From positions 1 to 45,778 of the forward strand of contig MKWN01000042.1 of NCBI GenBank assembly GCA_001899775.1: DNA of 45,778 bases, read 5' to 3'. Below, one piece after another: positions 25,830 to 34,424 of the stretch (the stretch's first letter is position 1; each line of letters begins with the position of its first letter). The position numbers were made by a program, and so were the translations under genes. Source of the stretch: Thiobacillus sp. 65-29. Its GTDB lineage: Bacteria; Pseudomonadota; Gammaproteobacteria; Burkholderiales; Thiobacillaceae. The notes beneath the pieces are model-generated. The model was not told the DNA's origin, made no database searches, and saw only the letters and a list, made by a program, of their open reading frames with translations.

Positions 25830-27365
25830 ATGAACGACCGTTTGTACATTTTCGACACCACCTTGCGCGACGGCGAGCAGAGTCCCGGCGCATCGATGAC
25901 CAAGGAAGAGAAACTGCGCATCGCGCGCCAGCTGGAGAAACTCGGCGTCGACATCATCGAGGCGGGCTTCGCCGCGGCGAGTCCGGGTGATGCCGACGCC
26001 ATCAAGGCGATCGCCGGGACAATCCAGAATTCCACCGTGTGCTCGCTGGCGCGCGCCAACGAGCGTGACGTGCGCGCCGCGGGCGAGGCGATCAGGCCGG
26101 CGAAGCACGGCCGTATCCATACCTTCATCGCCACCAGTCCCATCCACATGGAAAAGAAGCTGCGCATGCAGCCCGACCAGGTGGTCGAGGCGGCGGTGAA
26201 GGCAGTCAGGCTCGCGCTCGAGTACACCGATGACGTGGAATTTTCCGCGGAGGATGCGGTGCGCTCCGACATGGATTTTCTCGTGCGCATCTTCGATGAG
26301 GTGATCAAGGCCGGCGCCAGGACCATCAACGTGCCCGATACCGTCGGCTACTCGATTCCCGCCTTGTGGGGCGAGCGCATGAAGCAGCTGATCGAGCGTG
26401 TGCCGGGCTCGGACCGGGTAATCTGGTCGACGCACTGCCACAACGATCTCGGCATGGCGGTGGCCAATTCGCTTGCCGCGGTGATGAATGGCGCGCGCCA
26501 GGTGGAATGCACGATCAACGGCCTGGGCGAACGCGCCGGCAACGCCTCGCTGGAGGAAATCGTGATGGCGGTACGCACGCGTCGCGACGTGTTCTCCTGC
26601 GATACGCGCATCGACACCACGCAGATCGTGCCGGCGTCGAAACTTGTTTCCAGCATCACCGGTTATCCGGTGCAGCCGAACAAGGCCATCGTCGGGGCGA
26701 ATGCGTTCGCCCACGAGTCGGGCATCCACCAGGACGGCGTGCTGAAACACCGCGAGACCTATGAGATCATGCGTGCCGAGGATGTCGGCTGGCACGCGAA
26801 CCGGCTCACCCTGGGCAAGCTCTCCGGGCGTGCCGCGTTCAAGAGCAAGCTCACCGAGCTTGGCATCGTGCTCGACAGCGAGGAAGCGCTCAACGCCGCA
26901 TTCGCGCGCTTCAAGGATCTGGCCGACAAGAAGCGCGAGATCTTCGACGACGATTTGCAGGCGCTGGTGTCCGACGAAGGTTATGGCACCGAGCACGAGC
27001 GCTTCAAGCTCGTCTCGCTGCGGGTCTGCTCCGAGACCGGCGAGGTGCCCCATGCGCGCCTGGTTTTCACCGAAGACGGTGTCGAGCGGCATGCCGAGGG
27101 CGATGGCTCCGGCCCGGTCGATGCCACATTCAAGGCGCTCGAATCGGTAGTGCAAAGCGGCGCGACGCTGCTGCTCTACTCGGTCAACAACATCACCACG
27201 GGCACCGACGCGCAGGGCGAGGTGACGGTGCGCCTGGCACAGGACGGCCGCGTGGTCAACGGGCAGGGCGCGGACACCGATATCGTCGTCGCCTCGGCGA
27301 AGGCCTACCTGCACGCGTTGAACAAGCTCGCGAGCAAGCGCGAGCGGGCGCATCCGCAGGTGTAG
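25830..27365 (+). CDS. leuA: 2-isopropylmalate synthase
   Basis: A 511-aa enzyme condensing acetyl-CoA with 2-oxoisovalerate, the first committed step of leucine synthesis. The HMGL-like TIM barrel has [16 protein letters not shown] (metal and substrate Arg/Asp), [15 protein letters not shown], the metal-binding [14 protein letters not shown], and [15 protein letters not shown] linker with [20 protein letters not shown] leads to the C-terminal LeuA dimer/regulatory domain (about 370-511) that mediates leucine inhibition. ATG 25830 has GGAG 6 nt upstream; ATG 25818 is also in frame. The GGAG sits in the perfect palindrome CTCCATGGAG (25814-25823), so it could be masked in a local hairpin. Confidence 0.95.
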   Translation: MNDRLYIFDTTLRDGEQSPGASMTKEEKLRIARQLEKLGVDIIEAGFAAASPGDADAIKAIAGTIQNSTVCSLARANERDVRAAGEAIRPAKHGRIHTFIATSPIHMEKKLRMQPDQVVEAAVKAVRLALEYTDDVEFSAEDAVRSDMDFLVRIFDEVIKAGARTINVPDTVGYSIPALWGERMKQLIERVPGSDRVIWSTHCHNDLGMAVANSLAAVMNGARQVECTINGLGERAGNASLEEIVMAVRTRRDVFSCDTRIDTTQIVPASKLVSSITGYPVQPNKAIVGANAFAHESGIHQDGVLKHRETYEIMRAEDVGWHANRLTLGKLSGRAAFKSKLTELGIVLDSEEALNAAFARFKDLADKKREIFDDDLQALVSDEGYGTEHERFKLVSLRVCSETGEVPHARLVFTEDGVERHAEGDGSGPVDATFKALESVVQSGATLLLYSVNNITTGTDAQGEVTVRLAQDGRVVNGQGADTDIVVASAKAYLHALNKLASKRERAHPQV

Positions 27366-27456
27366 CCGCAACGCTACAAGGCAGACGCACGGGCTTGCGC
27401 GCGTGCGCGCTTCGTTTCATCATCGGCGCGGGTGTTGCTACGACTGGAGCGGGTGA

Positions 27457-27849
27457 ATGCGCGCGAATGACGTATCCGGTACGAACCGGCGGCTGTTTAC
27501 ACGGATTCCTTTCAAGGTCGACGCCGTGCTGGGTGTCGGCGCCGAGCGGCACGCCTGCACGCTGGTCGATATTTCGCTCAAGGGTGCGCTCGTTGAGCGG
27601 GCGCCGCCGTGGACGCTCCCGCTCGGTGCGCCCTGCACCCTGTCGTTCCGGCTTGCCGGCGACGATGCGACCATCGACATGGCCGGGCTGGTCGCGCACG
27701 TCGAGCAATCGAGGCTCGGTATGCGCTGCACCGAGATCGACCTGGACAGCATGACGAGCCTGCGGCGTCTGGTGGAACTCAACCTCGGTGACGAAGCCGC
27801 GCTGCATCGCGAAATCCATGCGATGCTCGCCGCCGGAGGCGAAGGCTGA
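27457..27849 (+). CDS. PilZ-domain protein, predicted c-di-GMP receptor
   Basis: A 130-aa single-domain protein. The c-di-GMP-binding signature is complete: an Arg-rich NRRLFTRIPF (RxxxR type) at residues 10-19 and DISLKGALVE (DxSxxG) at about 38-47. The beta-barrel is followed by a C-terminal helix (LRRLVELNLGDEAALHREI). It likely binds c-di-GMP and passes the signal to an unknown partner. It stands alone between leuA and a convergent oxidoreductase gene (8-bp gap). The diguanylate cyclase at 20894 is a possible source of its ligand, by inference only. Confidence 0.9.
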   Translation: MRANDVSGTNRRLFTRIPFKVDAVLGVGAERHACTLVDISLKGALVERAPPWTLPLGAPCTLSFRLAGDDATIDMAGLVAHVEQSRLGMRCTEIDLDSMTSLRRLVELNLGDEAALHREIHAMLAAGGEG

Positions 27850-27857
27850 CGCGCGCC

Positions 27858-29180
27858 TCAGCGCATCTCGAACGCCTCCTGATGGAAGCGCAGCCTGCCG
27901 CGTAGCGTGGCGAGCAGGTTTTTCCTGAGCGTGTCGGCGAGGCCACGCGGCCCGCAGAACCACACCTCGGTGGGGCGCGCGGGATCCCTGGCCGCCAGCA
28001 TGGCGTCGGCGCTGAGGATTTCACCCTGGCGAGAACCGTGAACGTGCAGGCGGATGCCGGGCAGCGTTGCGCACAGTGATTCCAGGCGCCCCACAAAGGG
28101 GTCGCTTTCGCGGTCGCGCGTGCAGTAATGCAGGTCGGCGGCGGGAACCTCGTGCGGGCTGTCCTGCAGTGACTCCAGCCAGGCGAGAAAGGGGGTCACG
28201 CCGATGCCGCCGGCAACCCAGATCTGCTGTGCCCGCGCGTTTCGCCGCGCCATGTCGAAGCGGCCATAGGGCCCCTCGACCGACACCGCCTGCCCCGTCT
28301 GCAGCCGGTCGGCGAGGCGGCGGGTGTAGTCGCCCAGCGCCTTGATCTGGAAGGAGACGCTGCGGTCGCCGCGATCCGCGCTCGCGATGGTGAAGGGGTG
28401 CGGACCCTCGCTGCGATCGAAGGTGACGAAGGCGAACTGGCCGGGGCGGTGGCCGCGCCAGCCCGCGTCGAGCTGGCAGCGTACGGTGACGACGTCGGCA
28501 GCCGGATGCTCGATGGCGACGATTCGCCCCGTTACCCGGCGCGAGTGGCCGATGTGGCCGGCGAGCGCGTGGACGCTGCCATACACGCCTGCCGCCAGCA
28601 GCAGGGCGAGCAGCGCGCCCACCGGCTGCGTCCAGTAGCCGGCGGGGGCCAGCAGCACGGCATGAAACGCGACCATCAGATAGAGCACCGGCATCGCCTG
28701 ATGCAAGAAACGCCATGGCCGGTAGGGAAAGCGTTTCCAGAGCGCGATCGCGAGCATTGCGAGCAGGGCGTAGATCGCCCACTCGCCCATGTCTTCGGCG
28801 AGATCGCGCAGGATGTGCAGGAGGCCGGCGCCATCGTCCTTTGGCAGGCGTCCTTCACGCCCGTACACGGCCTTCAGGATATCGTCCGACATTTCGATCA
28901 GCCAGTGCAGGGCGGCGAAGCCGACGGCAAGAATGCCCGCCCACTTGTGCGTCCGGTACATGCGGTCGAGGCCACCCAGCGGTCCCTCGAGCCAGACCGG
29001 CCGCGCCGCCAGCAGCATGGCCAGCGACATCAGGGAAACCGCCAGGAGGCCGCTCAGATAGAGGGCTTCCTGGCGTGCGACCCACGGGGCGCTGCCACCG
29101 GAGACACCGCCCGTGGCCACGATGTCCCACCCCCAGGCGAGGGTGACGAGGGCGATGAGCCCGGCGAGCAAGGTTTTCAT
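27858..29180 (-). CDS. Ferric-reductase-like flavocytochrome b (NOX/FRE family)
   Basis: A 440-aa membrane oxidoreductase that moves electrons from NAD(P)H through FAD and two b hemes across the inner membrane. About six to seven hydrophobic segments make up residues 1-205. Two histidine pairs fit bis-heme ligation: H-x13-H in THKWAGILAVGFAALHW and H-x12-H in LHQAMPVLYLMVAFHA. The soluble half has the FAD motif HPFTIAS, a second flavin motif, and NAD(P) motif GGIGVTPFLAWL, ending with FCGPRGLADTL. The ATG at 29180 begins the first membrane span; a GTG at 29210 overlaps the pepSY stop (GTGA) and would add ten residues. Likely electron partner of the c-type cytochromes next door. Confidence 0.88.
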   Translation of the reverse strand: MKTLLAGLIALVTLAWGWDIVATGGVSGGSAPWVARQEALYLSGLLAVSLMSLAMLLAARPVWLEGPLGGLDRMYRTHKWAGILAVGFAALHWLIEMSDDILKAVYGREGRLPKDDGAGLLHILRDLAEDMGEWAIYALLAMLAIALWKRFPYRPWRFLHQAMPVLYLMVAFHAVLLAPAGYWTQPVGALLALLLAAGVYGSVHALAGHIGHSRRVTGRIVAIEHPAADVVTVRCQLDAGWRGHRPGQFAFVTFDRSEGPHPFTIASADRGDRSVSFQIKALGDYTRRLADRLQTGQAVSVEGPYGRFDMARRNARAQQIWVAGGIGVTPFLAWLESLQDSPHEVPAADLHYCTRDRESDPFVGRLESLCATLPGIRLHVHGSRQGEILSADAMLAARDPARPTEVWFCGPRGLADTLRKNLLATLRGRLRFHQEAFEMR

Positions 29181-29206
29181 GGCGATCGATTCCGTGTCGA
29201 TACGGC

Positions 29207-29635
29207 TCACTTCACCGCCGGCGACGCGGGGGTCGCCTTCTGCGGCAGGTCGTCGCGGCAGCGCCGCTCGTTGCAGTCGGCGGCGTACTGACCGGACCCG
29301 TCGCCGCGGCTGGCGTCCTTGCCGTACCTGGACTCGCGCTTGTTGCGCTCGCGAATCTCGCCGCTCTGCGGGTTGACGTACAGCTTGACGCGTTCGCCCT
29401 GGCGGTTGGTGGCGCGTGCTTCATACGTGCCGTCCTCGCGCTCGATCTTTTCGACGTTGCGATATCCGGCGGCGATGAGCCGGTCGTGCACCTCCACAAT
29501 CGACAGCCAGCGGGCTCCGCTGGTGCTGGCACCGCTGGGGACGTTGTTCTGCGCGAAGCTGGGGGAAAGCAGTATGCCGCCACCGACGAGTCCGGCACCC
29601 AGAGCGAGCGTGGAAAGAAGGGTAATGGTACGCAT
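29207..29635 (-). CDS. Exported PepSY-domain protein
   Basis: A 142-aa periplasmic protein. A signal peptide (TLLSTLALGAGLVGGGILL, then SPSFAQ) precedes a single PepSY-like domain: WLSIVEVHDRLIAAGYRNVEKIERED, then YEARATNRQGERVKLYVNPQSGEI. The C-terminal tail is hydrophilic with two Cys (DCNERRCRDD) that could form a disulfide. AAGGAGA precedes the ATG. PepSY domains are small inhibitory or ligand-interacting modules. One of the two 37-bp operator-like sites lies 63 bp upstream, so this gene probably has its own regulated promoter even though it follows dhc on the same strand. Confidence 0.85.
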   Translation of the reverse strand: MRTITLLSTLALGAGLVGGGILLSPSFAQNNVPSGASTSGARWLSIVEVHDRLIAAGYRNVEKIEREDGTYEARATNRQGERVKLYVNPQSGEIRERNKRESRYGKDASRGDGSGQYAADCNERRCRDDLPQKATPASPAVK

Positions 29636-29698
29636 GATGGAATCTCCTTGTGTTGCGGTCGAAGCGATGACCGTGCATGCATTGTGCGCAAGTGCGCC

Positions 29699-29735
29699 TG
29701 AACCCGTGCTGAAGCCTTCGTTCATCCTGTATTCA
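29699..29735. promoter_or_regulatory. 37-bp composite operator, copy 1 (TGAA-N7-TGAA-N7-TTCA-N7-TTCA)
   Basis: TGAA at 29699 and 29710, TTCA at 29721 and 29732, every element 11 bp from the next. The right half is TTCATCCTGTATTCA. An 11-bp direct repeat is the normal spacing for OmpR/PhoB-type response-regulator dimers, so the site could hold two dimers in inverted orientation. It lies between dhc and the pepSY gene at 29207. Copy 2 at 30746-30782 has the same layout. Confidence 0.75.
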
Positions 29736-29758
29736 TGAACGCTGTGCGGTGAGCCCGG

Positions 29759-30250
29759 TCAATCCTCGTAGAAGCCGCGCTCGGCATCGGCATGGCAGGC
29801 GACGCAGTTGGCTTTCGTGCGCACGTCCTTGTGTTTCCATTCCCATGCGGGAACCGAACGGTGCTTGCTCACCCATTTGGGCAGCTCGGTGATGCGCAGC
29901 GGAGCGGCGTCCGGGGCAAGGCCGCGCAGCAGTTTGCTGCTGTAGCGCTTGCCGCCCGTATCGGCTGCATTGCTCACGAGATAGGCACTGATGCGGGCTG
30001 CGGTTTCGGGGTCGACGCTGGCGTCGTCGCCGAAATGGTTCTTCAGGTCGCCCATCATGCGTTTCCACGAGCGGGCGGGCAGCATCGACGGCGCGAAGGC
30101 GATGTGGCAACTGCCGCATTCTTCCTTGACCACCGGATCGATGACCGGGGGAAAATAATCGTCGCCACCGGCCTGGGCGCGTTCCAGGACGATGCCGCAG
30201 AAGGCGAGCGCAACCAGGCCGAGGGTGAGGGGGCGGTAGGGGATGTTCAT
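29759..30250 (-). CDS. Diheme cytochrome c, DHC family
   Basis: A 163-aa periplasmic protein with a signal peptide (LTLGLVALAFCGIVLERAQA). There are two c-type heme sites: CGSCH (Cys45, His49), followed by the IAFAPSMLPARSW stretch, and CVACH (Cys149, His153) near the C-terminus. This spacing and the PARSWKRMMGDLKNHFG motif are typical of the DHC proteins that donate electrons to SHP cytochromes. AAGGAGC precedes ATG 30250. It follows the shp gene by 29 bp. In other bacteria DHC and SHP occur with a membrane cytochrome b; here the flavocytochrome b at 27858 may fill that role. Confidence 0.9.
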   Translation of the reverse strand: MNIPYRPLTLGLVALAFCGIVLERAQAGGDDYFPPVIDPVVKEECGSCHIAFAPSMLPARSWKRMMGDLKNHFGDDASVDPETAARISAYLVSNAADTGGKRYSSKLLRGLAPDAAPLRITELPKWVSKHRSVPAWEWKHKDVRTKANCVACHADAERGFYED

Positions 30251-30279
30251 GGGCTTGCTCCTTGCGAATTGGGGTATGT

Positions 30280-30696
30280 TCACTGGCTGATCATGTAGCT
30301 GAGCCAGTCGCCTTTTTCCTGCGCCGTGCAGGCGCGTCCGAGAACCTCGTTGCAGTTGCGCTTGAACCATTTTTCGACCTTCGCCGGATCGGTGTAGCGT
30401 TGCGGCGTCACCGACACGGCCACGGCTTCGATGGCCTTCCCGGTCAGGGTGCGGCCGGCGCCACGCGTGTTCTCGCTGTGGCAGGTCGTGCAGGCTGGCG
30501 TGTCCGGCTTGCCGCCGGCAAACTTCTGGGTGTGCAGGGTCTTGCCGCGCGCGGCGGAAAATCCGGAGAACGCTGGCGTCTCCTTGCGGGCTGCGGTAGC
30601 GTATTGCGCCAGCAGGTCGTCGCGTGGGCCGGCGAAGGACGACACCGGAACGGTCAGCGCGGCGATGACAAGAAGTGCGACGAGGTTTTGCTGCAT
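30280..30696 (-). CDS. SHP-type high-spin cytochrome c (DUF1924, sphaeroides heme protein family)
   Basis: A 138-aa periplasmic monoheme cytochrome with a signal peptide ending SSFAG. The heme site is CTTCH (Cys69, Cys72, His73) in the context GGKPDTPACTTCH. The C-terminal RNCNEVLGRACT (Asn114, Cys115, Cys123) matches the part of SHP where an unusual Asn is the sixth heme ligand and two Cys form a disulfide. Members bind O2 and NO transiently and accept electrons from DHC. AAGGAGA lies 6 nt before ATG 30696. It is the first gene of the minus-strand operon, with copy 2 of the composite operator 49 bp upstream. Confidence 0.9.
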   Translation of the reverse strand: MQQNLVALLVIAALTVPVSSFAGPRDDLLAQYATAARKETPAFSGFSAARGKTLHTQKFAGGKPDTPACTTCHSENTRGAGRTLTGKAIEAVAVSVTPQRYTDPAKVEKWFKRNCNEVLGRACTAQEKGDWLSYMISQ

Positions 30697-30745
30697 GGTT
30701 TTCTCCTTCCGGGTGGCGTGTGAGTGCACTTTGCGCGCCGCGAAC

Positions 30746-30782
30746 TGAACAGAAGGTGAATTCCCCGTTCATCCTGCATTCA
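30746..30782. promoter_or_regulatory. 37-bp composite operator, copy 2, between shp and pepSY-RR-HK
   Basis: TGAA at 30746 and 30757, TTCA at 30768 and 30779; all intervals are 11 bp, as in copy 1. The right half TTCATCCTGCATTCA differs from copy 1 by one base. The site is centred in the divergent region: 49 bp to the shp ATG and 49 bp to the pepSY ATG. A -10-like TAAAAC (30795-30800) on the plus strand would place the last repeat over the -35 region, as expected for activation. Likely regulator: the adjacent OmpR-type protein. Confidence 0.78.
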
Positions 30783-30831
30783 GGATCGGGGCGGTAAAAC
30801 AAGCTGTGAATCACCGCTTGTGGAGATGGCG

Positions 30832-31194
30832 ATGTCAGGCACGAAAACCCTGAAAAACGTATACCTCGCGTGGAGTGCCGCGCTGCTCGCGGGGCTGCTG
30901 CACGTCGGGAGCGGCTGGGCTGGCGACACGCACGACCATGACCGTGCCCGCCAGGCGCTCGAATCCGGCGAGATCCTGCCCTTGCGCACGATCCTGGAAC
31001 GCGTCGAGCGCGACTATCCGGGACAGGTCATGGAGGTTGAACTGGACCGCGAGGACGGGCGCTGGCGCTATGAGATCAAGCTCCTGCGCCGGGACGGCGC
31101 GCTGGTCAAGCTTGTGCTCGACGCGCGCGACGGCAGGCAACTGCGGATCAAGGGCCCCAAGGACAAGGGCGGCAACCCCGGAGCGCCCCGCTGA
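30832..31194 (+). CDS. Exported PepSY-domain protein heading a two-component operon
   Basis: A 120-aa protein with a signal peptide or N-terminal anchor (NVYLAWSAALLAGLLHVGSGWAG), a histidine-rich DTHDHD start to the mature part, and one PepSY domain: ARQALESGEILPLRTILERVERDY, then VMEVELDREDGRWRYEIKLL, then LVLDARDGRQL. ATG 30832 has GGAG 6 nt upstream; GTG 30820 and ATG 30826 are also in frame. Its stop overlaps the response-regulator start (TGATG). PepSY proteins cotranscribed with PhoPQ/QseBC-like pairs are common and may modulate the sensor kinase. Confidence 0.88.
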   Translation: MSGTKTLKNVYLAWSAALLAGLLHVGSGWAGDTHDHDRARQALESGEILPLRTILERVERDYPGQVMEVELDREDGRWRYEIKLLRRDGALVKLVLDARDGRQLRIKGPKDKGGNPGAPR

Positions 31195-31856
31195 TGCGCA
31201 TCCTGGTGGTGGAAGATGAACCGACGCTGTGCGAACAACTCGCCGCGGGCGTGCGCGAGGCTGGTTATGCGGTCGATGTCGCGCGCAATGGCCTCGATGC
31301 CCATTTCATGGGCGATGCCGAGCCCTTCGACGCCGTCGTTCTCGATCTCGGCCTGCCGCAGATGGACGGTCTTACGGTACTGAAGAAGTGGCGCGCCGCG
31401 GGGCGCGTCATGCCGGTGCTGATCCTCACCGCGCGCGACAACTGGCATGAGAAGGTCGCCGGCATCGATGCCGGTGCCGACGATTACCTCACCAAGCCCT
31501 TCCACATGGAAGAGTTGCTGGCGCGCCTGCGCGCGCTGATCCGCCGCGCCGGCGGTCATGCCAGCGCGGAACTGGTGTGCGGTCCGCTGACGCTGGATAC
31601 CCGCAGCAACCGCGTCACGGTGGCGGGGCGGGCGCTGGCGTTGACCAGCCACGAATACCGGGTGCTGGCGTACCTCATGCATCATCCCGGCGAGGCGGTG
31701 TCGCGCAGCGATCTGGTCGAGCACATCTACGCGCAGGATTTCGATCGCGACTCGAATACCGTCGAGGTTTTCATCGGCCGTCTGCGCAAGAAACTGCCGC
31801 CGGGGCTGATCGAAACCGTGCGCGGCATGGGCTACCGCCTCGTCAGCCCGCAATGA
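31194..31856 (+). CDS. OmpR-family response regulator (PhoP/QseB-like)
   Basis: A 220-aa regulator. The receiver domain has acidic residues in VVEDEP, phosphoacceptor Asp51 (VVLDLGLP), the switch Thr in LTARDNWHEKV, and Lys101 (YLTKPF). The C-terminal winged helix (about 125-220) has LTSHEYRVLAYLMHHPGEAVSR and the recognition helix NTVEVFIGRLRKKL. It should bind 11-bp-spaced direct repeats as a phosphorylated dimer; the two 37-bp sites nearby fit. It overlaps the pepSY stop by one base and the kinase start by four. Confidence 0.93.
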   Translation: MRILVVEDEPTLCEQLAAGVREAGYAVDVARNGLDAHFMGDAEPFDAVVLDLGLPQMDGLTVLKKWRAAGRVMPVLILTARDNWHEKVAGIDAGADDYLTKPFHMEELLARLRALIRRAGGHASAELVCGPLTLDTRSNRVTVAGRALALTSHEYRVLAYLMHHPGEAVSRSDLVEHIYAQDFDRDSNTVEVFIGRLRKKLPPGLIETVRGMGYRLVSPQ

Positions 31857-33223
31857 TCCCGGCCACCCTGCGCGGTTCGCTGCGATTCCGGCTGCTGCTG
31901 GGTACGCTGTTCTGGATTGCCGCGTCGCTCGTGGTCGCCGCCTGGGGGCTGGGCAACCTGTTTCGCCAGCATGTGGAGTCGCAGTTTCACGCGCAGTTGA
32001 AAACCCATCTGGACCAGTTGACCGCCCAGTTGGCGCTCGATGACGCGGGTCGGCCGACGCTGGCGACGTCGCTCAGCGACCCCCGCTTCAACAGGCCCCT
32101 TGGTGGTCTCTACTGGCAGATCGACCGTCTTGCGGGAACCGGCGCCCCGGCGGCCCCTGCGGTGATGCGTTCGCGTTCCCTGTGGGATCAGGTGTTGCGC
32201 GTTCCGGCCGACACGCCCGCCACCGGGGACGTCCACCAGCACCGGATCGTCGGCCCGGACGGTGCCATGCTGGGCATGGTGGAACGCTCCGTCACGATCA
32301 ATGCGCAGCGCCTGCGGCTGATCGTCGGCGCCGATGAAAACCTGATGCGTGAACCGGTGACGCGCTTCAACGAGGAGCTGTGGCTGGCGCTGGGTCTGCT
32401 GGGCCTCGGCCTGGCACTGGCGGCCCTGGTGCAGGTCTTTGTCGGGCTGGCCCCCTTGCGGAAGCTGCGCGACGCGCTCGGACGTGTGCGTAGCGGCGAA
32501 ACCCAGCGCATGGAGGGCGATTTTCCGGTCGAGATCATGCCGCTGGTCGGGGAATTCAACACGGTTCTCGCGCAAAACGCGGACGTCGTCGAGCGCGCCC
32601 GCACGCAGGCGGGCAATCTTGCCCACGCGCTGAAGACACCCCTGAGCGTGCTTGCCAATGCGGCCGCGGGCACTGACGATGCGCTGGCGCGGCTGGTGGC
32701 GAGCCAGGTCGAGAGTGCGCGCAAGCAGGTGGATTACCACCTGAGCCGGGCACAGGCGGCCGCTACGGCGCGTCTGCCCGGTGTGCGCACCGGGGTCGGC
32801 CCGGTCGTCGACGGCCTGCTCCGCGCCATGCGGCGCATTCATGCCGAGCGCAATCTTGACCTGCGGGTGCGGCCGATTCCGGCGAACCTGGCGTTTCGCG
32901 GCGAGGAGCAGGACTTGCAGGAAATGCTTGGCAACCTGCTGGACAACGCCTGCAAATGGGCGGCAGGTCGCGTCGAGATCGGCGCCGGCATCGAAGACGA
33001 CCGCCTCGTCATCCGTGTCGACGACGACGGCAAGGGCATCGTCGCCGCGCAGCGACAGGCCACCCTGCGTCGCGGCGTGCGGGCCGACGAGCAGGTTCCC
33101 GGCAGTGGACTGGGGCTCGCCATCGTCGATGACCTGGCACGCATGTATGGCGGTGCGATCGTGCTGGCGGATTCACCGCTGGGTGGATTGCAGGCGATCC
33201 TGACGCTTCCTGCCGTGCCGTAG
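31853..33223 (+). CDS. Sensor histidine kinase (PhoQ-like)
   Basis: A 456-aa inner-membrane kinase. Membrane spans at about 12-34 and 176-198 bracket a periplasmic sensor of about 140 residues; a HAMP-like segment follows (LAPLRKLRDALGRVRSGE). The phosphoacceptor is His258 in AHALKTPLSVL, the PhoQ-type H-box in which the usual Glu is missing. ATP-binding boxes are NLLDNACKWA (N), DDDGKGI (G1) and GSGLGLAIVDDL (G2). The ATG overlaps the regulator stop (ATGA). The signal is unknown; redox state or NO/O2 would suit the neighbouring cytochromes, by inference. Confidence 0.92.
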   Translation: MIPATLRGSLRFRLLLGTLFWIAASLVVAAWGLGNLFRQHVESQFHAQLKTHLDQLTAQLALDDAGRPTLATSLSDPRFNRPLGGLYWQIDRLAGTGAPAAPAVMRSRSLWDQVLRVPADTPATGDVHQHRIVGPDGAMLGMVERSVTINAQRLRLIVGADENLMREPVTRFNEELWLALGLLGLGLALAALVQVFVGLAPLRKLRDALGRVRSGETQRMEGDFPVEIMPLVGEFNTVLAQNADVVERARTQAGNLAHALKTPLSVLANAAAGTDDALARLVASQVESARKQVDYHLSRAQAAATARLPGVRTGVGPVVDGLLRAMRRIHAERNLDLRVRPIPANLAFRGEEQDLQEMLGNLLDNACKWAAGRVEIGAGIEDDRLVIRVDDDGKGIVAAQRQATLRRGVRADEQVPGSGLGLAIVDDLARMYGGAIVLADSPLGGLQAILTLPAVP

Positions 33224-33247
33224 GCGTGTGGCGGCTCGGCGGACGGG

Positions 33248-34423
<1,176 letters not shown>

Positions 34424-34424
<1 letters not shown>

